Shown: piece by piece, positions 44,958 to 53,193 of the stretch
How the letters are laid out: every line of letters starts with the position of its first letter
Position numbering within the stretch: the first letter of the stretch is position 1
Position numbers and translations under genes: made by a program
The notes under the pieces: generated by a model
The model's input: the letters and a program-made list of their open reading frames with translations, nothing else
What the model was told of the DNA's origin: nothing
Database searches by the model: none
Assembly (NCBI GenBank): GCA_900318535.1
Contig: ONKU01000004.1
Coordinates: 1-64,000, forward strand
Origin: an uncultured Prevotellaceae bacterium
GTDB lineage: Bacteria; Bacteroidota; Bacteroidia; Bacteroidales; Muribaculaceae
Reading direction: 5' to 3'
Length of the DNA: 64,000 nucleotides

Positions 44958-46955
44958 ATGAAACGGATTCTATATATGATGGTGGGCCTGATGGTGACAT
45001 CGGCGGCGTTGTCGCTGGTGTCGTGCAAGGGGCCTAAACTGAAGGATGCCGACGAGGCCTATGACCGCGGTGAGTACTTTGATGCCGCGACCATTTACCG
45101 CAAGCTCTACAACCAGTATAACCGCAAGGAGGACCAGTGGCTGCGAGGCGAGCTGGCCTTCCAATTGGGCATGTGCCACCTGAAGCTCAACCAGGGCAAT
45201 CGTGCCGCTGCGGCGTTCCAGAACGCTATTCGCTACGAGTATGAGGACACGACGCTCATGCTGCGTCTGGCCCAGGCCCAGCAGCGCGAGGGACAGTATG
45301 CCGCTGCCATCAACAGCTACAACGAGTATTTGGACATCGCCCCCGACAGCTGGGAGGCCAAGGTGGGCATCCGGGGCTGTGAACTGGCCCCGCAATGGAA
45401 AGAGGAAGGCTCGCGCTACATCGTCAAGCAGGACAAGATGTTCAACTCGCGTCGAGCCGACTATTGCCCGATGTATCTGGATAAGAACCAGGAATATATC
45501 TACTTCACCTCGACCAACGAGAAATCCACGGGCGAACTGCGCAGCGAGATCACCGGCACCAAGAAGGGCGACATCTACTTCTCGAAGAAGGACGAGAAAG
45601 GCAAGTGGTCGCGCCCCGAGGTGGTGGATGGTGGACTCAACACCGAGCATGACGAGGGTGCCGCCGCATTCTCGCCCGATGGCTCGACGATGTACCTGTC
45701 GCGTGCCGTGCGCCAGGATTGGCCCACAACGGTCGAGATTTACACCAGCAGCCGCAGCGAGGCCAAGTGGAGCGCTCCGCAAAAGTTTGAAATCACCGCC
45801 GACACGTTGAGCAACTATTCTGATCCTTTCGTCAGCCCTGATGGCAACTGGCTCTACTTCGCCAGCGACATGCCCGGAGGACAAGGCGGCACCGACATCT
45901 GGCGCATCAACCTCAAGGACAAGCACGGTACCCTAGAGAACCTGGGTCCGCAGATCAATACCAAAGGCAACGAGCGCTTCCCCAACGTGCGCACCGACAG
46001 TCTGCTGTACTTCTCCAGCGACGGCCATCCCGGCATGGGCGGCCTGGACCTGTTTTTGGCCACATTGCAGCCGCGTGACGAGAACGACCGCACGGCCATG
46101 GACCGCTGGGTCATCGAGAACATGGGCGTGCCGATGAACTCGGCTGCCGATGACTTTGGCCTCACCTTCGGCACCGGCGAGAGCGGCTTTTTCTCGAGCA
46201 ACCGTGGCGATGCGCGTGGCTATGACCACATCTTCAGTTTCATCAAGCCCGACCTGCAGATCTGGATTTCGGGTTATGTGGTGGACAAGGACGATGAGCC
46301 TGTTCCCAATGCCGTGATACGCATCGTGGGCGATGACGGCAGCAACCAGAAGACCGTCGCCAAGCCCGACGGGTCGTTCCGTTTCGACCTGCAGCGTGGC
46401 GTGAAATATGCCATGATGGCCGGCGCCGAAGGCTACCTCAATGCCCGTCAGGAGTTTGAGAGCGACAGCACCGAGGAGGATGCCGAGTATAACGTGGATT
46501 TCATCCTGGCTGCAATGTTCAAGGCCCAGATCATCGAGAATATTTTCTACGACTTCGACAAGGCGGTGCTGCGTGACGAGTCTAAACTCGCCCTCGACAG
46601 CATGGTCATGCTCTTGAAGGACCATCCCAACATTGTCATCGAGATGGCGTCGCACACCGACCGCGTGGGCAGTGCCAAGTACAACCAGGGCCTGTCACAG
46701 CGGCGTGCCCAGAGCGTTGTCGATTATCTCATCGCCAACGGCATTCCTCGTGAGCGCCTCAAGCCCACCGGCTATGGCGAGTCAAGGCCCAAGACGGTGA
46801 CCAAGCGCATCCACAGCCAGTATCCGCAGTTTGAGGAAGGTGTGACCCTGACCGAGGAATTCATAAAGACCCTGAGCAAGGAGGATCAGCAGGCGGCCGA
46901 CCAGGTCAACCGCCGCACCGAGTTCCAGGTCATCGACACCACCTACGAGTACTGA
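44958..46955 (+). CDS. porE: PorE-like T9SS lipoprotein (TPR, PD40 propeller, CRD, OmpA domain)
   Basis: The 665-residue protein starts with a lipoprotein signal (LVSC, Cys 23). TPR-like helices follow (about 28-130), then WD40/PD40 beta-propeller repeats (about 160-430; SPDGSTMYLSR, SPDGNWLYFASDMPGG, SSDGHPGMGGLDLF). A carboxypeptidase regulatory domain lies at about 435-520 and a C-terminal OmpA-like peptidoglycan-binding domain at about 530-665 (YDFDKAVLRDES, ASHTDRVGSAKYN, LSQRRAQSVVDYL). This exact order is that of PorE, which anchors the T9SS ring to the cell wall. Some non-T9SS OmpA/PD40 proteins share the order, so the name is likely but not certain. Confidence 0.8.
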   Translation: MKRILYMMVGLMVTSAALSLVSCKGPKLKDADEAYDRGEYFDAATIYRKLYNQYNRKEDQWLRGELAFQLGMCHLKLNQGNRAAAAFQNAIRYEYEDTTLMLRLAQAQQREGQYAAAINSYNEYLDIAPDSWEAKVGIRGCELAPQWKEEGSRYIVKQDKMFNSRRADYCPMYLDKNQEYIYFTSTNEKSTGELRSEITGTKKGDIYFSKKDEKGKWSRPEVVDGGLNTEHDEGAAAFSPDGSTMYLSRAVRQDWPTTVEIYTSSRSEAKWSAPQKFEITADTLSNYSDPFVSPDGNWLYFASDMPGGQGGTDIWRINLKDKHGTLENLGPQINTKGNERFPNVRTDSLLYFSSDGHPGMGGLDLFLATLQPRDENDRTAMDRWVIENMGVPMNSAADDFGLTFGTGESGFFSSNRGDARGYDHIFSFIKPDLQIWISGYVVDKDDEPVPNAVIRIVGDDGSNQKTVAKPDGSFRFDLQRGVKYAMMAGAEGYLNARQEFESDSTEEDAEYNVDFILAAMFKAQIIENIFYDFDKAVLRDESKLALDSMVMLLKDHPNIVIEMASHTDRVGSAKYNQGLSQRRAQSVVDYLIANGIPRERLKPTGYGESRPKTVTKRIHSQYPQFEEGVTLTEEFIKTLSKEDQQAADQVNRRTEFQVIDTTYEY

Positions 46956-47017
46956 TACAAGAAACTTGTAGTCTTGTTGACAACCAAGGCAACAAGAACG
47001 ACAACAATAACAATATC

Positions 47018-48097
47018 ATGGCAGATATTACAATTCAAGTTCCCGAATCAGAATACAATTCAATACTGCGACAGGCTGTCGCAGTTATTGACAAAACACG
47101 CAACATAGTGGCCGCCAGTATCACGTCGGCAATAGGATCTGCGCATTGGGAACTTGGCAAATTGTTGCATGACAAGAAATTAGAGAATAAACACGGAAGC
47201 GGTGTCGTGAATCGATTGTCCATGGATTTGAAAGAGCGTTTTCCGCAGATGGGAATGTCGGCACGCAACCTGTGGGACATGAAGAAGTTTTATGAACGGT
47301 TTTGTGACAGTGATCCAAAACTGCGACAGGCTGTCGCACTTTTGCCATGGGGACATACTTTGAAGTTGATGCAGAAGTTCGGGAACGATGATGAGGCGAT
47401 TCTCTATTACGCTCAAGAAACTACAGCTAAAGGCTGGAGCAGAGACTTGTTGACGAATGCTATCAGCATGCAAATGCACTTGCGTAAAAGCGAACCGACA
47501 GACAATAACTTTGCTCTGACATTACCGACAGCTCAAGCGCAACTAGCCGATGAGGTATTCCGTAGTAGCTATAATCTCGGTTTCCTTGGTGTTCGCAATC
47601 CGATTCTAGAAACGGAACTTGAAACGAGGCTTGTCAATAAAGTGAAGCAATTCTTGTTGGAGTTGGGACGAGGTTTTACCTATATTGGTAACCAGCATGA
47701 ACTTGAGTATAATGGCAAAGTCAGTCGAGTGGATATGCTCTTTTATCATCGTGGATTGCGTTGCCTTGTCGCCTTTGATTTGAAGATTGGCGAATTCAAA
47801 CCCGAATATGCGGGCAAAATGAACTACTATCTCTCGTTACTGGATCGTCTTGAACGGCGAGACGATGAAAACCGCTCTATTGGAATCATACTTTGCGCAG
47901 AAAAGGATAAAGTTGAGGTTGAACTGGCTCTGGAAGATATAGGTAAACCTATTGGTGTAGCCGATTATCAGCTGATTATTCCGCAGGAAGAACTGAAACG
48001 AGTCATTGCTGACGAGGTTGAAGCGTTCGGAAAAGAGGTGCCTTACCGAACTGAATTACCCTTGTTGGACAGCGAGCATAACAATGATGAGAATTAA
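47018..48097 (+). CDS. YhcG-like PDDEXK nuclease-domain protein (DUF1016)
   Basis: The 359-residue protein has the DUF1016 N-terminal helical domain (about 20-180; AHWELGKLLHDKK, RFPQMGMSARNLWDMKKFY, LPWGHTLKLM). The C-terminal PDDEXK domain (about 210-345) contains VDMLFYHRGLRCLVAFDLKIG, where D, then the D/E-x-K pair (DLK) fits the nuclease core. YhcG-like proteins are linked to restriction or genome-defence islands, but their target is not settled. The gene is more AT-rich than its neighbours, which may mean transfer. No modification or phage gene lies beside it. Confidence 0.9.
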   Translation: MADITIQVPESEYNSILRQAVAVIDKTRNIVAASITSAIGSAHWELGKLLHDKKLENKHGSGVVNRLSMDLKERFPQMGMSARNLWDMKKFYERFCDSDPKLRQAVALLPWGHTLKLMQKFGNDDEAILYYAQETTAKGWSRDLLTNAISMQMHLRKSEPTDNNFALTLPTAQAQLADEVFRSSYNLGFLGVRNPILETELETRLVNKVKQFLLELGRGFTYIGNQHELEYNGKVSRVDMLFYHRGLRCLVAFDLKIGEFKPEYAGKMNYYLSLLDRLERRDDENRSIGIILCAEKDKVEVELALEDIGKPIGVADYQLIIPQEELKRVIADEVEAFGKEVPYRTELPLLDSEHNNDEN

Positions 48098-48119
48098 TGA
48101 TTAATAGTAATTTACTGAA

Positions 48120-48893
48120 ATGAGACGACTTAGAGCCATTTTGCTTATCCTTATTTCCTTATTATATCTCGGAGCGATAGCGCAAGAGCAAAGAACAGAT
48201 ACAATTATTCCAAAGTTCTTAATCAATGGCTATTTTTTTCGTGAGTTGCCAGAACTCCCAGATGCCACACCAAGTTGCACACGACTGAAAGATTCAGAAG
48301 GGAACAAGGTACTTGCCATTGGACTTGATGTCGATTTACCCGAATCTGTCATCAAGCAGGCAATACCGCGTGAACAAGTACGCAATGCCGATCAGTTCCT
48401 GAATGGTGCCAATATGATGGCAACGATGTTGGAACTGGCTCAGGCAGGCGTAAAGGAAGATGGTACTTTCTACTCACCTAAGGCTGGTGAGCCATTCCCC
48501 CCATTTAACGAAATTGATTTAGACGGGCGCAGATGGACCAATGACAGTGTAAAAGGTCATGTGATGGTGCTCAACCTGTGGTATTCAGGCTGTGGACCGT
48601 GCCGTGCCGAAATGCCTGAACTGTCAACGTGGAAAGAACAGTTCCCTGATGTCATGTTTTTTTCTGCCACCTACCATGATGCCGAGGTTGTACAAAAGAT
48701 AACCGAAAAACACCACTTCACTTGGACACACCTCGTTGAAGCCAAGGATATGATGTCTTGGATTGGGACCGAAGGCTTCCCCTTTACAGTGGTTGTCGAT
48801 AAAATGGGAATTGTCCGCTATGCCGTTCATGGCACAAGCCCGGAAATACGTGCCGTCATCATTGCTAAAATAAAAGAAGCAGAAGGAATATAA
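48120..48893 (+). CDS. TlpA-like thioredoxin-fold protein, exported
   Basis: The 257-residue protein has an N-terminal signal or membrane segment (1-22, ending GAIAQ). The C-terminal part (about 125-257) is a TlpA/ResA-like thioredoxin fold with the redox motif CGPC in LWYSGCGPCRAEMPEL and the later cis-Pro region GFPFTVV. It would reduce disulfides in the periplasm. The N-terminal 100 residues are of unknown role. It is 22 bp after the YhcG-like gene and shares its AT-rich composition. It ends 8 bp from the converging dehydrogenase gene. Confidence 0.85.
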   Translation: MRRLRAILLILISLLYLGAIAQEQRTDTIIPKFLINGYFFRELPELPDATPSCTRLKDSEGNKVLAIGLDVDLPESVIKQAIPREQVRNADQFLNGANMMATMLELAQAGVKEDGTFYSPKAGEPFPPFNEIDLDGRRWTNDSVKGHVMVLNLWYSGCGPCRAEMPELSTWKEQFPDVMFFSATYHDAEVVQKITEKHHFTWTHLVEAKDMMSWIGTEGFPFTVVVDKMGIVRYAVHGTSPEIRAVIIAKIKEAEGI

Positions 48894-48901
48894 AATTGCG
48901 G

Positions 48902-50215
48902 TTAGCGGCCGATGCAGTAGTAGGTGAAGCCCAGGTCCTCGAGCTCGTCAGCGTCATACACGTTGCGGCCGTCGATCACGACAGGCGTTTTCATCAGGCT
49001 CTTCACCATTTGCCAGGCGGGGATGCGGAACTGTCGCCACTCGGTGAGCAGCAGCACGGCATCGGCGCCCTTGACGGCATCATACATGTCCAGTCCGCAA
49101 TAAACCGAGCTCCAACGGCGCTTGGTGGCGTTCATGGCGACGGGGTCATAGACGCGCACGTGGCAGCCAGCCTCCATGAGCAGGTTGATCGTGTCGATGG
49201 CAGGAGCCGCGCTCATGTCGTCGGTTTCGGGCTTGAAACTCAGTCCCCACAGGGCTATGGTCTTGCCCTCGAGGTCGCCCTTGAAGTGGTTGTTCAGTTT
49301 CTTGAACAAGATGCGCTTCTGGCGGTTGTTCACGTTCTCGACGGCCTTGAGGATTTCCATGTCGTGGTTGTGCTCGGTGCCTATCTTGATCAAGTCGTTG
49401 ATGTCTTGGGGGAACAGCGTGCCGCCGTAGCCGCAGCCGGGGAAAATGTATTTGGGGCCGATGCGGCTGTCAGACCCCACGCCGTGGCGCACCACGTTGA
49501 CGTCGGCGCCCACAATCTCGCACAGGTTGGCAATCTCGTTCATGAAGCTCACGCGGGTAGCCAGCATCGATGTGGCGGCATACTTGATCATCTCGGCCGT
49601 GCGCGTGTCGGTGTAGATGACCGTGCGGTTGTTGTGCATCAGGATGGTGCGGTACAGGCGTTCCATGGCCTGCCGTGCGGTGGTGGTCTCGGTACCGATG
49701 ACGATGCGGTCGGGTTTCATGAAGTCCTTGATGCCGTTGCCCTCAGTCAAGAAATCGGGGTTGCTGGCGACGTCAAACTTGATGTCGACCCCACGCTCTT
49801 CAAGGGTCTCGGTGATGATTTTGGTGACTTGCAGGGCCGTTCCCACGGGAACCGTCGATTTGATGACAAATACGGTGTATTGGGTGATGTACTGACCGAA
49901 GTCCTTGGCAATGTCCAGAATGGGAGTCAGGTCGGTCGAGCCGTCCTCGTCGGCGGTGGTGTCGATGGCGCAGAAGACAAAATCCTGGTTGATGAAACCC
50001 TGTTTGTAATCGCTCAGGAACGTGAGGCGCTTATCATTGACGTTCCGGTTGATCATGTTGTCCAGACCCGGCTCGTAGATGGGTATCGCACCATACACGA
50101 GGCGGTTGATCTTTTGGCTGTCACGGTCCACACAAGTGACGTTCACACCCAGGTCGGCAAAGCAAGTTCCGCTCACCAGCCCGACATATCCTGTACCTAC
50201 TATTGAAACATTCAT
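48902..50215 (-). CDS. UDP-glucose 6-dehydrogenase homologue lacking the catalytic cysteine
   Basis: The 437-residue protein has the full domain order of UDP-glucose/GDP-mannose dehydrogenases: N-terminal NAD fold (GTGYVGLVSG at 7-16), central helices and C-terminal UDP-binding domain (LSFKPETDDMSAAPA). KSTVPVG (119-125) and Lys 211 are kept. The active-site motif normally GYGGSCFPKD reads GYGGTLFPQD (262-271), so the catalytic Cys is Leu 267 and the Lys is Gln 270. Asp 154 replaces the Glu of NPEFL, Thr 215 replaces Asn of YAANS, and DTT (85-87) replaces GTP. It should not oxidise UDP-glucose to the acid by the known mechanism. It may bind NAD and a sugar nucleotide for another role. It is a stand-alone gene. 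Confidence 0.9.
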   Translation of the reverse strand: MNVSIVGTGYVGLVSGTCFADLGVNVTCVDRDSQKINRLVYGAIPIYEPGLDNMINRNVNDKRLTFLSDYKQGFINQDFVFCAIDTTADEDGSTDLTPILDIAKDFGQYITQYTVFVIKSTVPVGTALQVTKIITETLEERGVDIKFDVASNPDFLTEGNGIKDFMKPDRIVIGTETTTARQAMERLYRTILMHNNRTVIYTDTRTAEMIKYAATSMLATRVSFMNEIANLCEIVGADVNVVRHGVGSDSRIGPKYIFPGCGYGGTLFPQDINDLIKIGTEHNHDMEILKAVENVNNRQKRILFKKLNNHFKGDLEGKTIALWGLSFKPETDDMSAAPAIDTINLLMEAGCHVRVYDPVAMNATKRRWSSVYCGLDMYDAVKGADAVLLLTEWRQFRIPAWQMVKSLMKTPVVIDGRNVYDADELEDLGFTYYCIGR

Positions 50216-50266
50216 AGTTTACTGTTTTCTATAAGTCTTTTCAGGTTTACTGATGCATTTAATTTG

Positions 50267-50274
50267 CAAATATA
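50267..50274 (-). promoter_or_regulatory. -7 box (TATATTTG) of the dehydrogenase homologue
   Basis: TATATTTG on the minus strand lies 51 bp upstream of the start at 50215. The -33 element is unclear. Confidence 0.5.
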
Positions 50275-50295
50275 CGAAGTTTTATTAGAAATTTC

Positions 50296-50326
50296 TTGCC
50301 AATTTCATTAAAATTTGCTAAGTTTG
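50296..50326 (+). promoter_or_regulatory. Promoter of the aquaporin gene
   Basis: TTG (50296-50298), a 20-bp spacer and TAAGTTTG (50319-50326). It is divergent from the dehydrogenase promoter, and the leader is about 68 nt. Confidence 0.65.
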
Positions 50327-50400
50327 CGATTTCTAACGTGAAATGAGTCGTTGTAAGGATTGAAAATCAATTTGTTTAACCAAATAAATTTCTTTACACT

Positions 50401-51105
50401 ATGAAAAAGTATTTAGCTGAAATGGTCGGCACGATGGTCCTCGTTTTGATGGGCTGTGGCGTTGCCGTGAGTCTGGGTTGTGATCCCGTTAACAACATTC
50501 CCGCTGTCGTGGGCACGGCATTGGCTTTTGGTCTCGCAGTTGTTGCCATGGCCTATACCATCGGCGGCATCAGCGGTTGCCACATCAATCCCGCCATCAC
50601 GCTGGGCTGCTTCCTGAGCGGACGCATGAGCGCCAAGGATTGCGGCATGTACATCCTGTTCCAGGTGATCGGTGCCTTTATCGGCTCGGCATTGCTCTAC
50701 CTGCTCACCACCAACGTGATGGGTATGGACGGCACGGGTGCCAACGACCTGCAAGAGGGCGTTTCGGTCATGGGCGGTCTGATGGCCGAGATTATCTTCA
50801 CCTGCGTGTTTGTGCTTGTTGTGCTGGGTGCTACCGCCAAGACTAACGGCGCTACCAACAACTTTGCCGGCCTGGCCATCGGTCTGTCGCTGGTACTTGT
50901 GCACCTCGTGTGTATCCGTTACACCGGCACCTCGGTGAACCCCGCCCGCTCCATCGCTCCCGCCGTCTTCCAGAGCGGCACAGCATTGGCTAACCTATGG
51001 ATCTTCATTGTCGGCCCGTTCATCGGCGGCGCTTTGGCAGCCTGCATCTGGAAAATCATCGACTGCAACTGCTGCTGCAAGAAAGAAGAGAAAATCGAGG
51101 AATAA
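50401..51105 (+). CDS. aqpZ: Aquaporin / MIP-family channel
   Basis: The 234-residue protein has six hydrophobic segments and the two NPA loops HINPAITLG (NPA at 63-65) and GTSVNPARS. The His before the second loop (LVHLVCIRYTGTSVNPAR) fits a water-selective AqpZ type rather than a glycerol facilitator, though this is not proof. The C-terminus is a short Cys-rich, charged tail (DCNCCCKKEEK), which is unusual. Confidence 0.88.
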   Translation: MKKYLAEMVGTMVLVLMGCGVAVSLGCDPVNNIPAVVGTALAFGLAVVAMAYTIGGISGCHINPAITLGCFLSGRMSAKDCGMYILFQVIGAFIGSALLYLLTTNVMGMDGTGANDLQEGVSVMGGLMAEIIFTCVFVLVVLGATAKTNGATNNFAGLAIGLSLVLVHLVCIRYTGTSVNPARSIAPAVFQSGTALANLWIFIVGPFIGGALAACIWKIIDCNCCCKKEEKIEE

Positions 51106-51128
51106 ACATCTTGCTTTAGATAACAAGC

Positions 51129-51168
51129 TGGCGGTTCTTTCGTGTCACATTGGCCCCAAGAACCGCCA
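51129..51168. other. Hairpin after the aquaporin gene
   Basis: TGGCGGTTCTT and AAGAACCGCCA form a perfect 11-bp stem with an 18-nt loop between the aquaporin and the next gene. No T run follows, so termination is uncertain. Confidence 0.45.
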
Positions 51169-51200
51169 AATATTATCATGCCGATTCAAAGCATTAGGTG

Positions 51201-52910
51201 ATGCATAAGCCCATCGTGAAGATATCAAATCAGATGATACATCATGTACCCTTTTTAAGACGGCTGGTGCTTGTCATGCTGCTGTGCTGCAGTGTGGTGC
51301 AAAGCAGGGCCGTGGAGAATTCTCCCCATCAACTCAGCAATCCGCAGTGGCTGCAGTTGCCGACCGATTCACTCTCGAAGTTAGGTGGCTATTACTTGGA
51401 CAAGCGTAACATCCCCGACAGCGCTTACCTGTGCTTCAGTATCGTCATTGACCGTTACCATGAGAACCAACTGAAAAAGGAGGAACTGAAATTGGCTGCT
51501 CGAGCCATGCACGACATGGGAAATCTTTACATGAATGTCTATTATGATTACATGAAAGCCAACACCTACCTGCTGATGGGGCAGGACTTGGCCATGAAGT
51601 GCAACGATTCGATTGATATCCCGCTTTTTTCTAATACCTTAGCCAACCTATATCTATCCAACTCGGTGTTGAGCCCTGAGAGTACCGATTATAAAGCGAT
51701 TATCGGACTGTACAAGAGGGCGTTTCATGATGCTGTCAAAGCAAAGAACTGGAAAGCCTTGCCGACGATTTGTGTTAATGTCATGAATGTGGCTTTTGGT
51801 GAAGACATGCTTCCCATGATCGCCGGGGAAATAGAAGCCTACAGCCAACTGGAAATGCCGGATACGGTAATTCGTCATGATTACAGCAAGGCCTTATGTC
51901 ATGGCATGCTTTTATGGCAACAAGGCGAGCAGGAACCGGCGATCGAGACGTTTAAAGCCTTGCCCGTTTCCCACAATCTTCCCCGGTATAACCAGATAGA
52001 GTTTGAATATCTGAAGCATGAAATCCTGTATCATGCGTTCTTGAAACGTAAAGACCATGCATCCACTCTGCCCGAAATCCAGGCGATGGAAAACCTGGCT
52101 GTCCATGAGAACTTGCCCGATTGCCTGACCGATGTTTACCGCTACTATTACCTATTCTACCGCAGTCAGAACAACCCGGCGCTTGCCGACAAGTACGAAC
52201 TGTTGTGGCATCGCCAGCGGGACCAGGTCATCCAACAAACACATTTCAATGACATGAAGGATGCCGAGTTCATGATGCAGATGGGTAAGAAAGATGAGCA
52301 GATGCGTAACCAACGCCGCACACTTCATCTGATTGAAGTCTTCGCCCTATTTGCTTTGTTAATGATTGCCCTACTGGCATGGCTCTATCGACGTGTTCAA
52401 AAGAGCAATCGCATTCTCTATCAAAATAATCTGGCCCTGCTGGCAGCCGATGAAGAACGCCGACGCTCTCAGCAGCAAAAAGCAACTGCAAAATACGGCA
52501 ACAATCTGCTGGACGAGGACACGATGGATGAACTGTTTGAACGCATCAGGCAATTGATGGAAACCTCCGAAGAAATCTATAAGGAAGACTTCTCAGTCAA
52601 TAGATTAGCCGAATTGCTGGGTGTCAAGCAAAACTATGTATCCCAAGCCATCAACTCAAAGTCGGGAAAGACTTTTACTTCAATGCTTGCTGATTACCGT
52701 ATCAAGGAAGCCTGTCAACGCATGAATGATATAGTGAACTATGGACATTATTCAATAGAAGGTATCGGCAAAAGCGTCGGCTATAGTTCAAGACCTTATT
52801 TTGTCCAATTGTTTAAGAAAATCACGGGCCTTACCCCGTCCACCTATCAAAAGTTAGCCCGTGAACGCACCTCACAGGATGTTCAAAACATACAATCATC
52901 AAGGGATTAA
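51201..52910 (+). CDS. Membrane-anchored TPR sensor fused to AraC-type HTH
   Basis: The protein has about 569 residues from ATG 51201 (a GTG at 51198 is also in frame). A signal or membrane segment lies near residues 20-38. TPR-like helices fill about 50-350, a membrane segment lies at about 378-397 (VFALFALLMIALLAWLY), and a C-terminal AraC/XylS HTH at about 455-555 (VNRLAELLGVKQNYVSQAINSKSG, IEGIGKSVGYSSRPYFVQLFKKITGLTPSTYQK). The layout puts the sensor outside the inner membrane and the DNA-binding domain inside, as in other Bacteroidales one-piece regulators. The secreted T9SS cargo gene 283 bp downstream is the likely target; that is inference. Confidence 0.85.
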   Translation: MHKPIVKISNQMIHHVPFLRRLVLVMLLCCSVVQSRAVENSPHQLSNPQWLQLPTDSLSKLGGYYLDKRNIPDSAYLCFSIVIDRYHENQLKKEELKLAARAMHDMGNLYMNVYYDYMKANTYLLMGQDLAMKCNDSIDIPLFSNTLANLYLSNSVLSPESTDYKAIIGLYKRAFHDAVKAKNWKALPTICVNVMNVAFGEDMLPMIAGEIEAYSQLEMPDTVIRHDYSKALCHGMLLWQQGEQEPAIETFKALPVSHNLPRYNQIEFEYLKHEILYHAFLKRKDHASTLPEIQAMENLAVHENLPDCLTDVYRYYYLFYRSQNNPALADKYELLWHRQRDQVIQQTHFNDMKDAEFMMQMGKKDEQMRNQRRTLHLIEVFALFALLMIALLAWLYRRVQKSNRILYQNNLALLAADEERRRSQQQKATAKYGNNLLDEDTMDELFERIRQLMETSEEIYKEDFSVNRLAELLGVKQNYVSQAINSKSGKTFTSMLADYRIKEACQRMNDIVNYGHYSIEGIGKSVGYSSRPYFVQLFKKITGLTPSTYQKLARERTSQDVQNIQSSRD

Positions 52911-52966
52911 AACAATAATTTGTGTAACAAAGACTATGTTTTACCTGGTTAAGTGACGCTCTCGAC

Positions 52967-52994
52967 TAAAAATTGCCAATGTTGGCAATCTTTA
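52967..52994. promoter_or_regulatory. Palindrome between regulator and cargo gene
   Basis: TAAAaATTGCCAATG and the mirrored half form a palindrome; the core ATTGCCAA-TG-TTGGCAAT at 52972-52989 is perfect. It could be a regulator site for the 53194 gene or part of the 3' end of the regulator message. The rest of the 52911-53193 gap holds only the promoter below. Confidence 0.4.
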
Positions 52995-53145
52995 GGAGCA
53001 ATGGTCTCATCTATAGGCTCTCCATGCAACTCTAACAGGTCTTAGCAGCACATTTTAACAAGAATACTGTGCGTTTCTTTGTCCGTTTTTGCAGGAACGG
53101 ACACTTACAACATACAATCTGGCTACACATATCTTCACCTTTCTA

Positions 53146-53153
53146 TACTTTTG
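53146..53153 (+). promoter_or_regulatory. -7 box (TACTTTTG) of the T9SS cargo gene
   Basis: TACTTTTG lies 40 bp before the ATG at 53194. No TTG is seen at 19-21 bp upstream, so it may need an activator such as the neighbouring regulator. Confidence 0.5.
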
Positions 53154-53193
53154 CGACAAGCAATTCATCTTTTTTACTAACCTCTAAATAACT

